From Bacillus cereus G9842 (GTDB lineage: Bacteria > Bacillota > Bacilli > Bacillales > Bacillaceae_G): 64,000 nucleotides of DNA. The number at the start of each line of letters is the position of its first letter. Position 1 is the stretch's first letter. The stretch spans positions 2,580,001-2,644,000 of the forward strand of contig NC_011772.1 of assembly GCF_000021305.1 (NCBI RefSeq). Direction: 5' to 3'. Below are positions 42,935 through 52,100 of this stretch, piece by piece. The position numbers and the translations under genes are program-made. A model generated the notes under the pieces. That model was not told the DNA's origin and made no database searches. It worked only from the letters and a program-made list of their open reading frames with translations.

Positions 42935-44359
42935 TCATTCATCTTTTAAAAGAATTTGTTTTGGGTTTAAACGTAGAATAGATAATGCCGGAAGAAGCGT
43001 TGCTATTATAGCAATAGCTAGTCCAATTCCACCCATTTTTCCTACATCTTCTCCTGTTACACTTACATCAATTTTATTAATCGGATCTTCTTTTTGATTT
43101 TGTAGAGTACCACCAGGTCCAGCCATCATTACAGTACCATGTTGCGAGGTATCTGTTTCTTCGCTTGAAGTAGCAATTTCATTCGAAAGTAAATTATCCC
43201 CGATATATTGAGAAACTTTAGCTCCTGTTGTTATGGATAATCCAAATGCTAAAATAGCGACACACACTACTTCTACTACGAATTGCGCCATCAGCTTCCA
43301 CTTTTTCTCTCCAATGGACAATAGAATTCCCATTTCTTTACGACGCCCTTTAATTGATAGCATTATGATTAATCCTAAAATGATCGCACCTGCAATCGAT
43401 ACAATATAAATAATCATTTGAGAAGTCGAAGAGATATTTTCGATAGGACCAATCATTTGCTTGTACAATGAATCATGCGCATCTAATTTATAATAATTAA
43501 AATCAATATTAAATTTTCTTGCTTCTTTTTTAAATGCATCAATATATTGTGGATCATTCAAGAAATACACGACTTGAACACTACTTATACCTTGGTCTAC
43601 TTCTAATTTTTTCATAGTTGAATGCGGCATATATAGTTTATTAGCTGGATCCATAATAGGAGGAGCCTGTTGACCCATTGCTTGCTCATTTGTTTCGTAA
43701 ATACCGATAATTTCAACCTCAAGGGTTTCCTTCTTATCCCCTGATTGCACTTTAACTTTGTCTCCTACTTTCAAATTGTTTAATTCCGCTAATCGTTTTT
43801 CCATTAAAGCTACATTCTGATCCTTCATTTGCTCTGTTATTGGTTTTCCATCAATGATTTTACTTTTTCCGTTTTTAAAGCTTTCTTGTAATGCAGTCTT
43901 GCGAACTCCCTCAATCATAAAAGAAGCGTTCATATCGATTTCTGTACCAGAGCTTGAACCGCCTCGCGCAGCCGCCATTCCCACTTTACCTTTTCCTTCT
44001 CCTTCTGAAGCTCCTACTAGTTTAAGCCCATCAGAAATACCGAAAGTGTTAGCTATGTAATTATAATCTTTTACATACTTGGACTTCGCTAATTGATCTG
44101 TTTCTTTTGCATCGAGCTGCGGCGGATTTGGCATTTCTCCAGTTTCCTTAGCTTTTTGACCTAATTTGTCGAAATCAAGACCTAAAGTAACATCTGCACC
44201 AAGTTTTTTTCTTGCAGCATCCGCTGCTTTTTTTGATGCATTTTGGATTGTGAAACCTGAAAGAACCAAATTTGTAACAATCAGAAAAACTGCCATCAAA
44301 ATTAATGATGTTCCTATCCTTTTTTTCATACTGAGAATTGCTCGTTTCATAAAATTCAT
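42935..44359 (-). CDS. ABC transporter permease (MacB/FtsX type)
   Basis: 474 residues with GGAGG ribosome site. Four transmembrane helices: one at the start (SLILMAVFLIVTNLVLSGF) and three at the end (MIIYIVSIAGAIILGLIIML, WKLMAQFVVEVVCVAILAFG, GGIGLAIAIIATLLPAL). Between lies a large 270-residue extracytoplasmic domain with GQKAKETGEMPNPPQLDAKE and a Met/Gly/Gln-rich stretch. This is the FtsX/MacB fold of peptide-resistance transporters such as SalY/BceB relatives, but with 4 helices rather than the 10 of BceB. Shares the operator motif with the two-component system. Confidence 0.88.
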   Translation of the reverse strand: MNFMKRAILSMKKRIGTSLILMAVFLIVTNLVLSGFTIQNASKKAADAARKKLGADVTLGLDFDKLGQKAKETGEMPNPPQLDAKETDQLAKSKYVKDYNYIANTFGISDGLKLVGASEGEGKGKVGMAAARGGSSSGTEIDMNASFMIEGVRKTALQESFKNGKSKIIDGKPITEQMKDQNVALMEKRLAELNNLKVGDKVKVQSGDKKETLEVEIIGIYETNEQAMGQQAPPIMDPANKLYMPHSTMKKLEVDQGISSVQVVYFLNDPQYIDAFKKEARKFNIDFNYYKLDAHDSLYKQMIGPIENISSTSQMIIYIVSIAGAIILGLIIMLSIKGRRKEMGILLSIGEKKWKLMAQFVVEVVCVAILAFGLSITTGAKVSQYIGDNLLSNEIATSSEETDTSQHGTVMMAGPGGTLQNQKEDPINKIDVSVTGEDVGKMGGIGLAIAIIATLLPALSILRLNPKQILLKDE

Positions 44360-44385
44360 TTTTGCTTACCTCCTTGATAACTTGT

Positions 44386-44463
44386 ATTCTATATAGGTTA
44401 TCTAGAGTTTATATGGAGCTAATCGGTAGTTTAACTAGAGATATAAGGAGTTTATGTGTAGTT
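44386..44463 (-). promoter_or_regulatory. Promoter and operator of the ABC transporter
   Basis: On the minus strand the -10 TAGAAT lies at 44386-44391. Plus-strand TCTAGAGTTTATATGGAGCT at 44401-44420 matches the motif at the two-component promoter at 17 of 20 positions, and stands at the same distance and orientation relative to the -10. A second partial copy, AAGGAGTTTATGTGTAG, lies at 44445-44461, 43 bp away (four helical turns). There is no -35 consensus. Two operator sites fit activation by a phosphorylated OmpR-type regulator. Confidence 0.65.
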
Positions 44464-44907
44464 ATTTACCTGTTTCAGAAAAGCTAGAACACAAATTCAA
44501 AAATGCAGCCGTTTTTGAATATTGATAAGGAGTTATTCCGTTTAATAAATTTATTAAAGGTTAAGATTAATTTAATGTATGTAGCACAAAAAATATTTAC
44601 TGTGTAATTTCTATACAATAAATATAGAGAAACCTATTTGTAAATATTTATATGAGAATGTAAGTTCCTAATAGAAATTACATCTTTTAATAAGAAAAGA
44701 AACAATTTAATATTCTTTTATACGGATATGAACATTAACTTACTTCTTAAATTTTAGTATATATTTATAGTTTTATTTTATTGCAAGCTTTATAATATGA
44801 TATACAAATTTATCACCTACTATTAGGAAAAGAGAATATTTTATAATTAATTTACAACATAAATTTTGTCCATGTTTTAAACAATATGTATTTTGGAGGA
44901 GGTTAAT
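44464..44907. other. Long A/T-rich spacer
   Basis: About 440 bp with no gene and no repeat that could be recognised, containing several A/T tracts. The alpha/beta hydrolase promoter lies at its right end, before GGAGGAGG at 44896. Confidence 0.4.
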
Positions 44908-45909
44908 TTGATTTTTTCAAAACTCATTGATCGGTACGCCTTATATGATTTACATAAAAAAAGAAGTGTAGCATTTCAGTTTACTTCCCTTTCTAACACT
45001 TCATTAAATATAAAGGACATAGAATCTTTTTATAAAGTACAACCATCACATTTTCATTTTGACATTAAGCATTCAAAGCAGGAAAATGAATACATGGTTG
45101 GGCAATTCAACCATAAAAGTTCGGTTCAATCCGGTGATTCACGCAACGACTCTGTAACTGGGGAATTATTCTTACATAAAAATGAAAATGCACCTCATGT
45201 TATCTTTGTTCACGGTTGGAGAATGGATTCTAACGAACGTGTGAAAAAAATATTCCACGATCATATGACCAGCCTGAAGTGGAATATGTATTATTTCACT
45301 CTACCCTATCATTTTGAAAGAAAACCCGATCAATCCTTATTCAGTGGAGAGTATATGGTAAGTGCAAATATTGAACGAACATTACAAGCAACTAGACAAG
45401 CGGTAGCTGACTTACGAGCTTTGATTAAATGGATTAAAGCAAATAAAAATGGGCCCCTGATTCTAATAGGAATTAGTTTAGGCGGATTTATTACTAACTT
45501 AACCTCTCTTGTTGAAGAAGAAATTGATGTGTTAGCATCCATTTTCTATGCAAATCGACTTTCTTATTCTATTTGGAATACAACTCCAGGTAAATTTATT
45601 AGAGAAGACTTGGAACATCATGGTGTTACGTATGATGATTTAATAGATTATTGGAAAATCACTGAACCGAGTCAAGCATTGCCAAAAGTAAAAAAAGAAA
45701 ATATTTTATTAATTTCAGGTAAGCATGATCTATATGTGCATTCTGAGGATACAGACTACTTGTGGGAATCTTGGGAAAGACCTCCACGATATATTTATAA
45801 ATGTGGGCATGCCGGGATCGTTCTTAAACGTAAAAAAATTGCAACTGATACTATTGATTTTATTCAAAATCGATTGAACTCCCCGCACTTATCCAATGTC
45901 ATGCCTTAA
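44908..45909 (+). CDS. Alpha/beta hydrolase
   Basis: 333 residues from TTG 44908, behind GGAGGAGG. The oxyanion region VIFVHGWRMDSNER, nucleophile elbow ILIGISLGGFITN (G-I-S-L-G-G), Asp in LLISGKHDLYVHSE and His in YKCGHAGIVLKRK make up a complete Ser-Asp-His triad. No signal peptide. Substrate unknown; probably an esterase or thioesterase-like enzyme. The following 660 bp hold no gene. Confidence 0.8.
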   Translation: MIFSKLIDRYALYDLHKKRSVAFQFTSLSNTSLNIKDIESFYKVQPSHFHFDIKHSKQENEYMVGQFNHKSSVQSGDSRNDSVTGELFLHKNENAPHVIFVHGWRMDSNERVKKIFHDHMTSLKWNMYYFTLPYHFERKPDQSLFSGEYMVSANIERTLQATRQAVADLRALIKWIKANKNGPLILIGISLGGFITNLTSLVEEEIDVLASIFYANRLSYSIWNTTPGKFIREDLEHHGVTYDDLIDYWKITEPSQALPKVKKENILLISGKHDLYVHSEDTDYLWESWERPPRYIYKCGHAGIVLKRKKIATDTIDFIQNRLNSPHLSNVMP

Positions 45910-46570
45910 ATCGCGAGATTACTAAGTACAAAATCTTATACTTATATTGTTATATTTTTTACTAGTCACCTTTGTAAATCTTCGCCCCTAGCCTTACACG
46001 ATTGAAAATGAAATAAAATAAATAACTAAGGAACTAATTTACCATATGGAAAAACATTGCTCAACATTTTCACTAGTAGTCCCTGTATATGCAATATTAC
46101 ATATAAAAATCTTTATGTATTCCGTTATTAATTTAAAAGGAAATTATTTATCCATTAATCTATACCATCCGTATTTGCAGTTAAGGATACCCTAATTACA
46201 TATGAAAAAGAGAGAAGAACATTGGTTAGTTCTTCTCTCTTTGTTTATTTTTAAGATAACTATCTATAAAATTTTGCTTTTCATAATTCTTCATGAGTCT
46301 AGAAAAGAATCTAATCCTTTTCTAGACTCAAAAAGAAATTTTTCTAATGTACATAATTACAACGACATTAAACCACTTTGCTCTTAAATCCAATACTTGT
46401 ATTATTAATTGCATGAAAGTCCTTCTTGAGAAAGGTTTTAATTTCCGAATATTCTGTTGACCGTTATAACATATCCAATTTACAATTTAATTGTGGTGTT
46501 CTTTCACAATTAAACTACTTAGAATATACACTTCATTTATTTGAAAACAATTACAAATAGAGGTGCTAAA
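45910..46570. other. Intergenic region with two strong hairpins
   Basis: No accepted gene. AAAGAGAGAAGAAC (46207-46220) pairs with GTTCTTCTCTCTTT and is followed by a T-rich run (likely a plus-strand terminator). TGAGTCTAGAAAAG (46295-46308) pairs perfectly with CTTTTCTAGACTCA (46318-46331) but has no T-run on either side. A 61-codon frame crossing both hairpins was rejected. A small RNA ending at the first hairpin is possible. Confidence 0.5.
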
Positions 46571-47527
46571 ATGAAAACTAGAGTAAATCCAGAATTATTA
46601 CAAGGGTTAGAGATGTTTCCGGATCTCGATTTACGCCCGGAAAACTTGCAATCAATCAGAGAAGGAATAGCTCAAATGAGACCACCTACCGTTGTTGATG
46701 ACTCTCTTTCTTTAACAGATAAAGTCATTTTTGGGCCTGATGATAATCCGTTACCATTACGAATTTATCGTCCAAAATCAAATCATGAATCTTTACCTGT
46801 CTTATTATGGATACATGGTGGTGGTTATATCTTAGGTTCTATAGATGATAACGATGATACTTGTATGAGGTTTGCAAAAGAAGCTGGCTGTGTGGTTGTA
46901 TCTGTAGACTACCGCTTAGCACCTGAACACCCTTACCCAGCACCAATTGAGGATTGTTATTCAGCTTTAAAATGGATTGCTGATAATGCAAAGTCATTAA
47001 ACATTGATTCAAATCGTATTGGGGTTGCAGGAGTAAGTGCCGGCGGTGGACTAACAGCAGCATTATCATTATTAGCCCGAGATCGAAAATATCCTTCAAT
47101 TTGTTTACAAATGCCACTATATCCAATGATTGATGACAGAAATGATACACCTTCAGCGAATGAAATTAAAGAGGGATTTGTTTGGAATCAAAAGGCAAAT
47201 GAAGCTGGCTGGAAAATGTATTTAGGAGAAATGTATGGAACGGATCAAATCCCTGCCTATGCAGCACCTTCTCGAGCTGAGGATTATAGTGACTTACCGT
47301 ATACTTACACATTTGTTGGTCAATTAGATCCATTCCGCAGCGAAACATTAACCTATGTAAGCAAACTAGCGCAAGCTGGTGTTGATGTGGAGTTTCATTT
47401 ATATCCAAATGCCTATCACTGGTTTGAAGGGTTAAATCCAAATGCCGATGTATCTATTTATGCTGTGAACGAAATAGTACAAGCAATAAAGACTGGTTTC
47501 AAACGAGTATCCAAGGTTGAGGCTTAA
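46571..47527 (+). CDS. Alpha/beta hydrolase, hormone-sensitive lipase (HSL) type
   Basis: 318 residues from ATG 46571, after GAGGTGC. Oxyanion motif LLWIHGGGYILGS, nucleophile elbow GVAGVSAGGGLTAALSLLA, Asp in FVGQLDPFRSE and His in LYPNAYHWFEGL give the HSL triad. PLRIYRPKSN and VDYRLAPEHPYPAPIEDCY are typical. Cytoplasmic carboxylesterase; acyl chain preference unknown. It converges with the decarboxylase gene. Confidence 0.9.
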   Translation: MKTRVNPELLQGLEMFPDLDLRPENLQSIREGIAQMRPPTVVDDSLSLTDKVIFGPDDNPLPLRIYRPKSNHESLPVLLWIHGGGYILGSIDDNDDTCMRFAKEAGCVVVSVDYRLAPEHPYPAPIEDCYSALKWIADNAKSLNIDSNRIGVAGVSAGGGLTAALSLLARDRKYPSICLQMPLYPMIDDRNDTPSANEIKEGFVWNQKANEAGWKMYLGEMYGTDQIPAYAAPSRAEDYSDLPYTYTFVGQLDPFRSETLTYVSKLAQAGVDVEFHLYPNAYHWFEGLNPNADVSIYAVNEIVQAIKTGFKRVSKVEA

Positions 47528-47578
47528 TCCCATTACAAGATAAATACTTATAAATAGTATATATGTTATCATTTAAAC

Positions 47579-47615
47579 ATAATAGCCGATTCTAAATGAG
47601 AATCGGCTATTAATA
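47579..47615. terminator. Bidirectional terminator
   Basis: TAATAGCCGATTCT - AAATG - AGAATCGGCTATTA between the HSL esterase and the convergent decarboxylase gene; the last gene of the NRPS operon ends here. Confidence 0.88.
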
Positions 47616-47635
47616 TGTAAAATCCGCCTAATATA

Positions 47636-49090
47636 TCAAGGTTGAGAAACAGATATAAGATGTTTAGGCGATGTGTTTATTTCCTCTGCCAATGCTTTTA
47701 TGTTCATCATGATTTGAAGTATTTCTTCTTTTGTTGTCCTTGGGTTGATAGAGCAAAGTCGAATTACTACTTTTTCTTTTAATTTAGTAGTACTTAGCAT
47801 AGCAAATCCTCTTTGATTAATTTCTTCCACTAATTTTTTGTTTATTTCATGAATTGTATCTGTAGATGTTAGCTCACATGGAATATAACGAAAAGTAACA
47901 ATTCCTAATTGGGCGGGTGTTACTACTTCCCAATCTTTTTCTTTCCTTAAAAACTCTTCAACTTGTTCAGCTAGCATAATGCCATGATCAATTGCCTCAC
48001 GAAAAGCTGTAACTCCGAATGCTTTAAAAGAAAGCCATACCTTTAATGCTCTAAATCTACGAGAAAGTTCAATTCCACGCTCCCCAAAATTCACTTTTTC
48101 TTCTATATTAGTTTCTGTATCCTTAATATACTCTGGGATCATACGGAATGTTTCACTTAAATATTGGCTATTTCGAATAAGTACACAACCAACATCATAA
48201 GGCTGAAAAAGCCATTTATGCGGGTCTAACGTTAAAGAATCGGCACGATGAATTCCACTTAATAACTCCCTTCCTTTTTCACTGAGAATTGCTGCAGCCC
48301 CATAAGCCCCATCCACGTGTAGCCATATATCTTCATCACCACATACATCAGCCAATTCATCGAGGGAGTCCACCGCTCCGCAATTCGTTGTCCCTGCATT
48401 AGCAATAACACAGAATGGTTTTTTCCCTTTTAATCGATCTTCTTTTATTTGTTTTCTTAAAGTACTAACTGAAATTTTTAAGTCTTCATCTGTCTCAATT
48501 CGGCAAATTTGATGCTGTTTAAAACCTAATACTTTAAGTGCTCGATCTACAGAAAAATGAGTTTGGTTAGAAAAATAAACAATCGCATTTTCTATGTCAT
48601 TATTCAGCTTGACCTGTCTCGCTACAGTAAGTGCAGTCAAATTAGCCATGGAACCACCACTGACAAATAGTCCTTCAGCTGAATCAGGGAATCCTAGCAT
48701 TGATTTTAACCAGTTAATTGTCGTTAATTCAATTTGTTCGGCACCTGCACCTACTATCCAAGCTGTAGGAAATACATTAAACCCACTTGCTAAAAAATCT
48801 GCTAATACACCAACATAATTATTAGGACCTGGCACAAAAGCCATAAAATGAGGATGATCCACATGAGTAATTTGATTAAACACATTGTTATTAAGAAAAT
48901 GAAGTAATTCTTTTGGATTAGATCCGTTTTCCGGAATCGTTTCAATTAGCTTGTCTCTAAAAATATTACTATCAATCGTTTCTGAAACTGGTTTACTTTT
49001 TAAATGATTCATATGATCAACAATCAAGTCAACCGCTTGATATCCTAACTGACGCATTTCTTCGGCTGATAACTGTAATTTTTTTGTCAT
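47636..49090 (-). CDS. PLP-dependent aromatic-amino-acid decarboxylase (group II)
   Basis: 484 residues, ribosome site AGGAGT. The PLP lysine is in SLTLDPHKWLFQPYDVG; AGTTNCGAVDSLDELADVC and the DGAYGAAAIL segment hold the cofactor-binding Asp. It starts with the family's N-terminal helix and YQAVDLIVDHMNHL. Family enzymes decarboxylate tryptophan, tyrosine, phenylalanine or DOPA. Beside an NRPS ending in a C domain it should supply the amine (tryptamine, tyramine or phenethylamine) that releases the product. A terminator-like hairpin separates it from the NRPS. Confidence 0.9.
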   Translation of the reverse strand: MTKKLQLSAEEMRQLGYQAVDLIVDHMNHLKSKPVSETIDSNIFRDKLIETIPENGSNPKELLHFLNNNVFNQITHVDHPHFMAFVPGPNNYVGVLADFLASGFNVFPTAWIVGAGAEQIELTTINWLKSMLGFPDSAEGLFVSGGSMANLTALTVARQVKLNNDIENAIVYFSNQTHFSVDRALKVLGFKQHQICRIETDEDLKISVSTLRKQIKEDRLKGKKPFCVIANAGTTNCGAVDSLDELADVCGDEDIWLHVDGAYGAAAILSEKGRELLSGIHRADSLTLDPHKWLFQPYDVGCVLIRNSQYLSETFRMIPEYIKDTETNIEEKVNFGERGIELSRRFRALKVWLSFKAFGVTAFREAIDHGIMLAEQVEEFLRKEKDWEVVTPAQLGIVTFRYIPCELTSTDTIHEINKKLVEEINQRGFAMLSTTKLKEKVVIRLCSINPRTTKEEILQIMMNIKALAEEINTSPKHLISVSQP

Positions 49091-49110
49091 TTGATTTACT
49101 CCTATTCTAT

Positions 49111-49141
49111 TTAAAAAGGCGAGTTCTTGCTCGCCTTTTCA
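49111..49141. terminator. Terminator/attenuator between NRPS and decarboxylase genes
   Basis: AAAAAGGCGAG - TTCTTG - CTCGCCTTTT. On the minus strand it reads GGCGAG-CAAGAA-CTCGCC followed by TTTTTAAATAG, so transcripts from the NRPS gene may partly stop here. Confidence 0.82.
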
Positions 49142-49145
49142 TTTT

Positions 49146-52100
49146 TTATAATTTGTAATCACAAATTGTTTGTATTGGATTTTGAAGAATCGTGTTGATT
49201 AACCCATGGATGTGATTTAATATTTCCTGTATTTTCTCTGCTTCATATACCGTTTGATCATATCCAAACTTTATTGTAAGTCTTTCTTCAGGGAAGCACA
49301 TAATTCCATACTTTACATGTGGCTCATCAACAACTTCGTAATCCGTGATAGCAAAATGTCTGTTTTCATTTGAAGAAAAGATTGCTGGATTAGTTGGATA
49401 GTTTTCAAAAACCCAAAGATGGTCAGTCAACTCAGTTTTTAATTCACTTTGCTTTTGTATATCAACAAATGAATAGTATGCATACTCATTACATTTCAAT
49501 GTCTCTAGTTGTACCTTTTGCAGAAAATCCACAAAAGATTGCGTTTCTGTCCATGCTAATCGGATAGGCAAAACATTTGTGAACAGACCGAACATATTTT
49601 CAATTCCTTCTACTTCGGGAGGTCTGACTGATACGAGATTAGGCAATACTACTTCTCTCGTTCCGTTGAATTTGCCAAGTAATATTCCCCATACAGCTAG
49701 TAGTGCTGTATTCATAGTTATATTGTTTTTAGTTACAAATGTCTGTAACTGATTAGTCAAATCCTTGTCTAATGTTAAATCCATAAAAGTGAAGTTTAAC
49801 CCTTCACTTTTAGATGGGACTTTCTTTTTAGGAATACTAATTTTCTGATTGTATCCTGATAAATAATCTCGCCAAAAATGACGTGCTTTCTCATGATCTT
49901 GTGCCAAAGTCCAATCTATAAATGTTTCAAAAGGTTTTACCATAGGTAACTCCGCCGTAGTTCCCGCATTTGTAGTTTCGTAGAGCTGGAATAATTCGTC
50001 TATCAAAATGCTGACGCTCCAACCATCACATAATAGATGATGGGAACTCCAAATTACCTTATACTCGTTATTACCTAGTTGGAATATACAGAGACGGGTC
50101 ATAAGTTCACCATTTTTAAATCCTTGACTTAAATTTTCATTCATCCACTGATCTAGGAATTCTTGCTGTTCTTGTTTCGTCATCTCAATCAAGTTTTTTA
50201 TTTCTGAATTTATTTGAACATCATATAGAACAGCTTGCCAAGGTTTTGCTTGTTCATCTTGCACAATTATTGTTCTTAAAGAATCATGACGATCAACTAA
50301 TTGTTGGAAACACTGAATAAAGAGTTTAATATCCAGCTCCCCCTCAAGTGCCCAAATTGTTTGTTCAAAATATGCATTTGTATCAGGTTCATTCGTAGCA
50401 TGCTCATAAATAACTTCCTGGAAAGGTGCTAGCGGGTAAATACGTTCTATTTTTATATCCGGCATTTTTTCTTGTATTTTGGTAAGTGTATGTTGATTAA
50501 GTTGTTTATCTTTAACATTTAGTAATGTAGCTTTATTATCGTTCATTATATTTACATCATTTGTTTGTGAACTTGAAAACTGGTCTAGCTTTTTAACAAA
50601 TTGAACCATATCTCTTAATATAGGAAATGAAAATAGATTTTTTGGTTCAAGCTCGAATCCTTGTCGATACAGTCTAACGGACACTTGAATTGCTTTTATC
50701 GAATCTCCACCTAAGGCGAAGAAATGATCATTTACTCCAACTTGATCTATTTTGAGTACTTCTTGCCAAATACTAGTTAATATTTTTTCCATTTCAGTTT
50801 TTGGGGCAATAAATACTTCATTTTTTTGTTTCTCCGGAGTAGGGAGCGCTTTTCTATCTAATTTCCCGTTTGGAGTCAGGGGTAATTGGTCCAAATAAAC
50901 AAAATAAGAAGGAATCATATAATCTGGCAAGTGATCTCGCAAATGCTTTCGTAGTTCTGTTGTACTAATATTTTGCTCAGTTACCACATATGCAACTAAA
51001 AATTTTATCCCGTTCTCATCTGTTTGATCAATTACGACAGCATGTTCGACTTGTTTATAAGTTAGAAGACAATGAGAGATTTCTTCTAACTCTACTCGAT
51101 ATCCCTGAATTTTCACTTGGTAATCTTGGCGGCCTAAAAATTCAATATATCCCTCAGAATGCATTTTTCCACAATCTCCTGTTTTATATATAAGACCAAA
51201 ATCAGGATGTGAAACAAACGCTTCATTTGTTTTCTTTTCATCATTTAAATATCCTTTAGCAAGGCCCACTCCCCCGATATATAAATCTCCAATTACACCA
51301 ACAGGGCACATTTTCTTTTCATAGTTCAACACATAATACGTTTGGTTTGCCAAGGGCATCCCGTATGGAATACTATTCCAATGTGATTCCACCTGTTTGA
51401 CCGGATAATAAATTGACCAAATCGATGCTTCTGTTGCCCCTCCTAGTGAAACTACTTCTGCAATCGGAAAATGTCGTTTTATTTTTTCTGGTAAAGAAAG
51501 CGGAATCCAATCTCCACTATGTAAAACTAAACGTAAAGAAGAATGTTCAAAATGAGAACCTACTTGATCCAATGCCAAATCCATGATTGCAGGCACTGTA
51601 TTCCAAATTGTAATCCCTCTACGTTCGACAGTGCGGATTAATTCTTGCATGTCTCTCAGATCACGAATCATTACTAACATTGCACCTGTGCTTAAAGCTC
51701 CGAAAATATCGTATACAGATAGGTCAAAACACATGGAAGAGATACTAATAATACGATCATCTTCATTTACCTCATATTTTTGATTTATGTCTTGAATCGT
51801 ATTTGTAACCGCTTGGTGAGTAATAATTACTCCTTTTGGTTTTCCTGTACTTCCTGAAGTGTATATAATATAGGCAATATCTTCTGGACCAGCAATAGCG
51901 GGCATGTCTTCTGTTGTATAAAATGACAAATCATTTTCTTCATAAAGACTAGGTTCTAATAAAAACTTGCATGAGCTATTTTTTAAAATATATGTTTGGC
52001 GATCTAAAGGATGATCGGGATCAATCGGAACATAAGCAGCACCTGCTTTTAAAATACCTAGCATATTAACAATTGTGTCAACTCGTCTTTTGGCTAAAAG

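Noticed and set aside
46046..46192. 48-codon frame starting MEKHCSTFSLVV
   Set aside because: No ribosome site and irregular codon use.
46202..46387. 61-codon open frame on the plus strand
   Set aside because: It runs through two long inverted repeats, has no ribosome site and a composition set by the hairpins.
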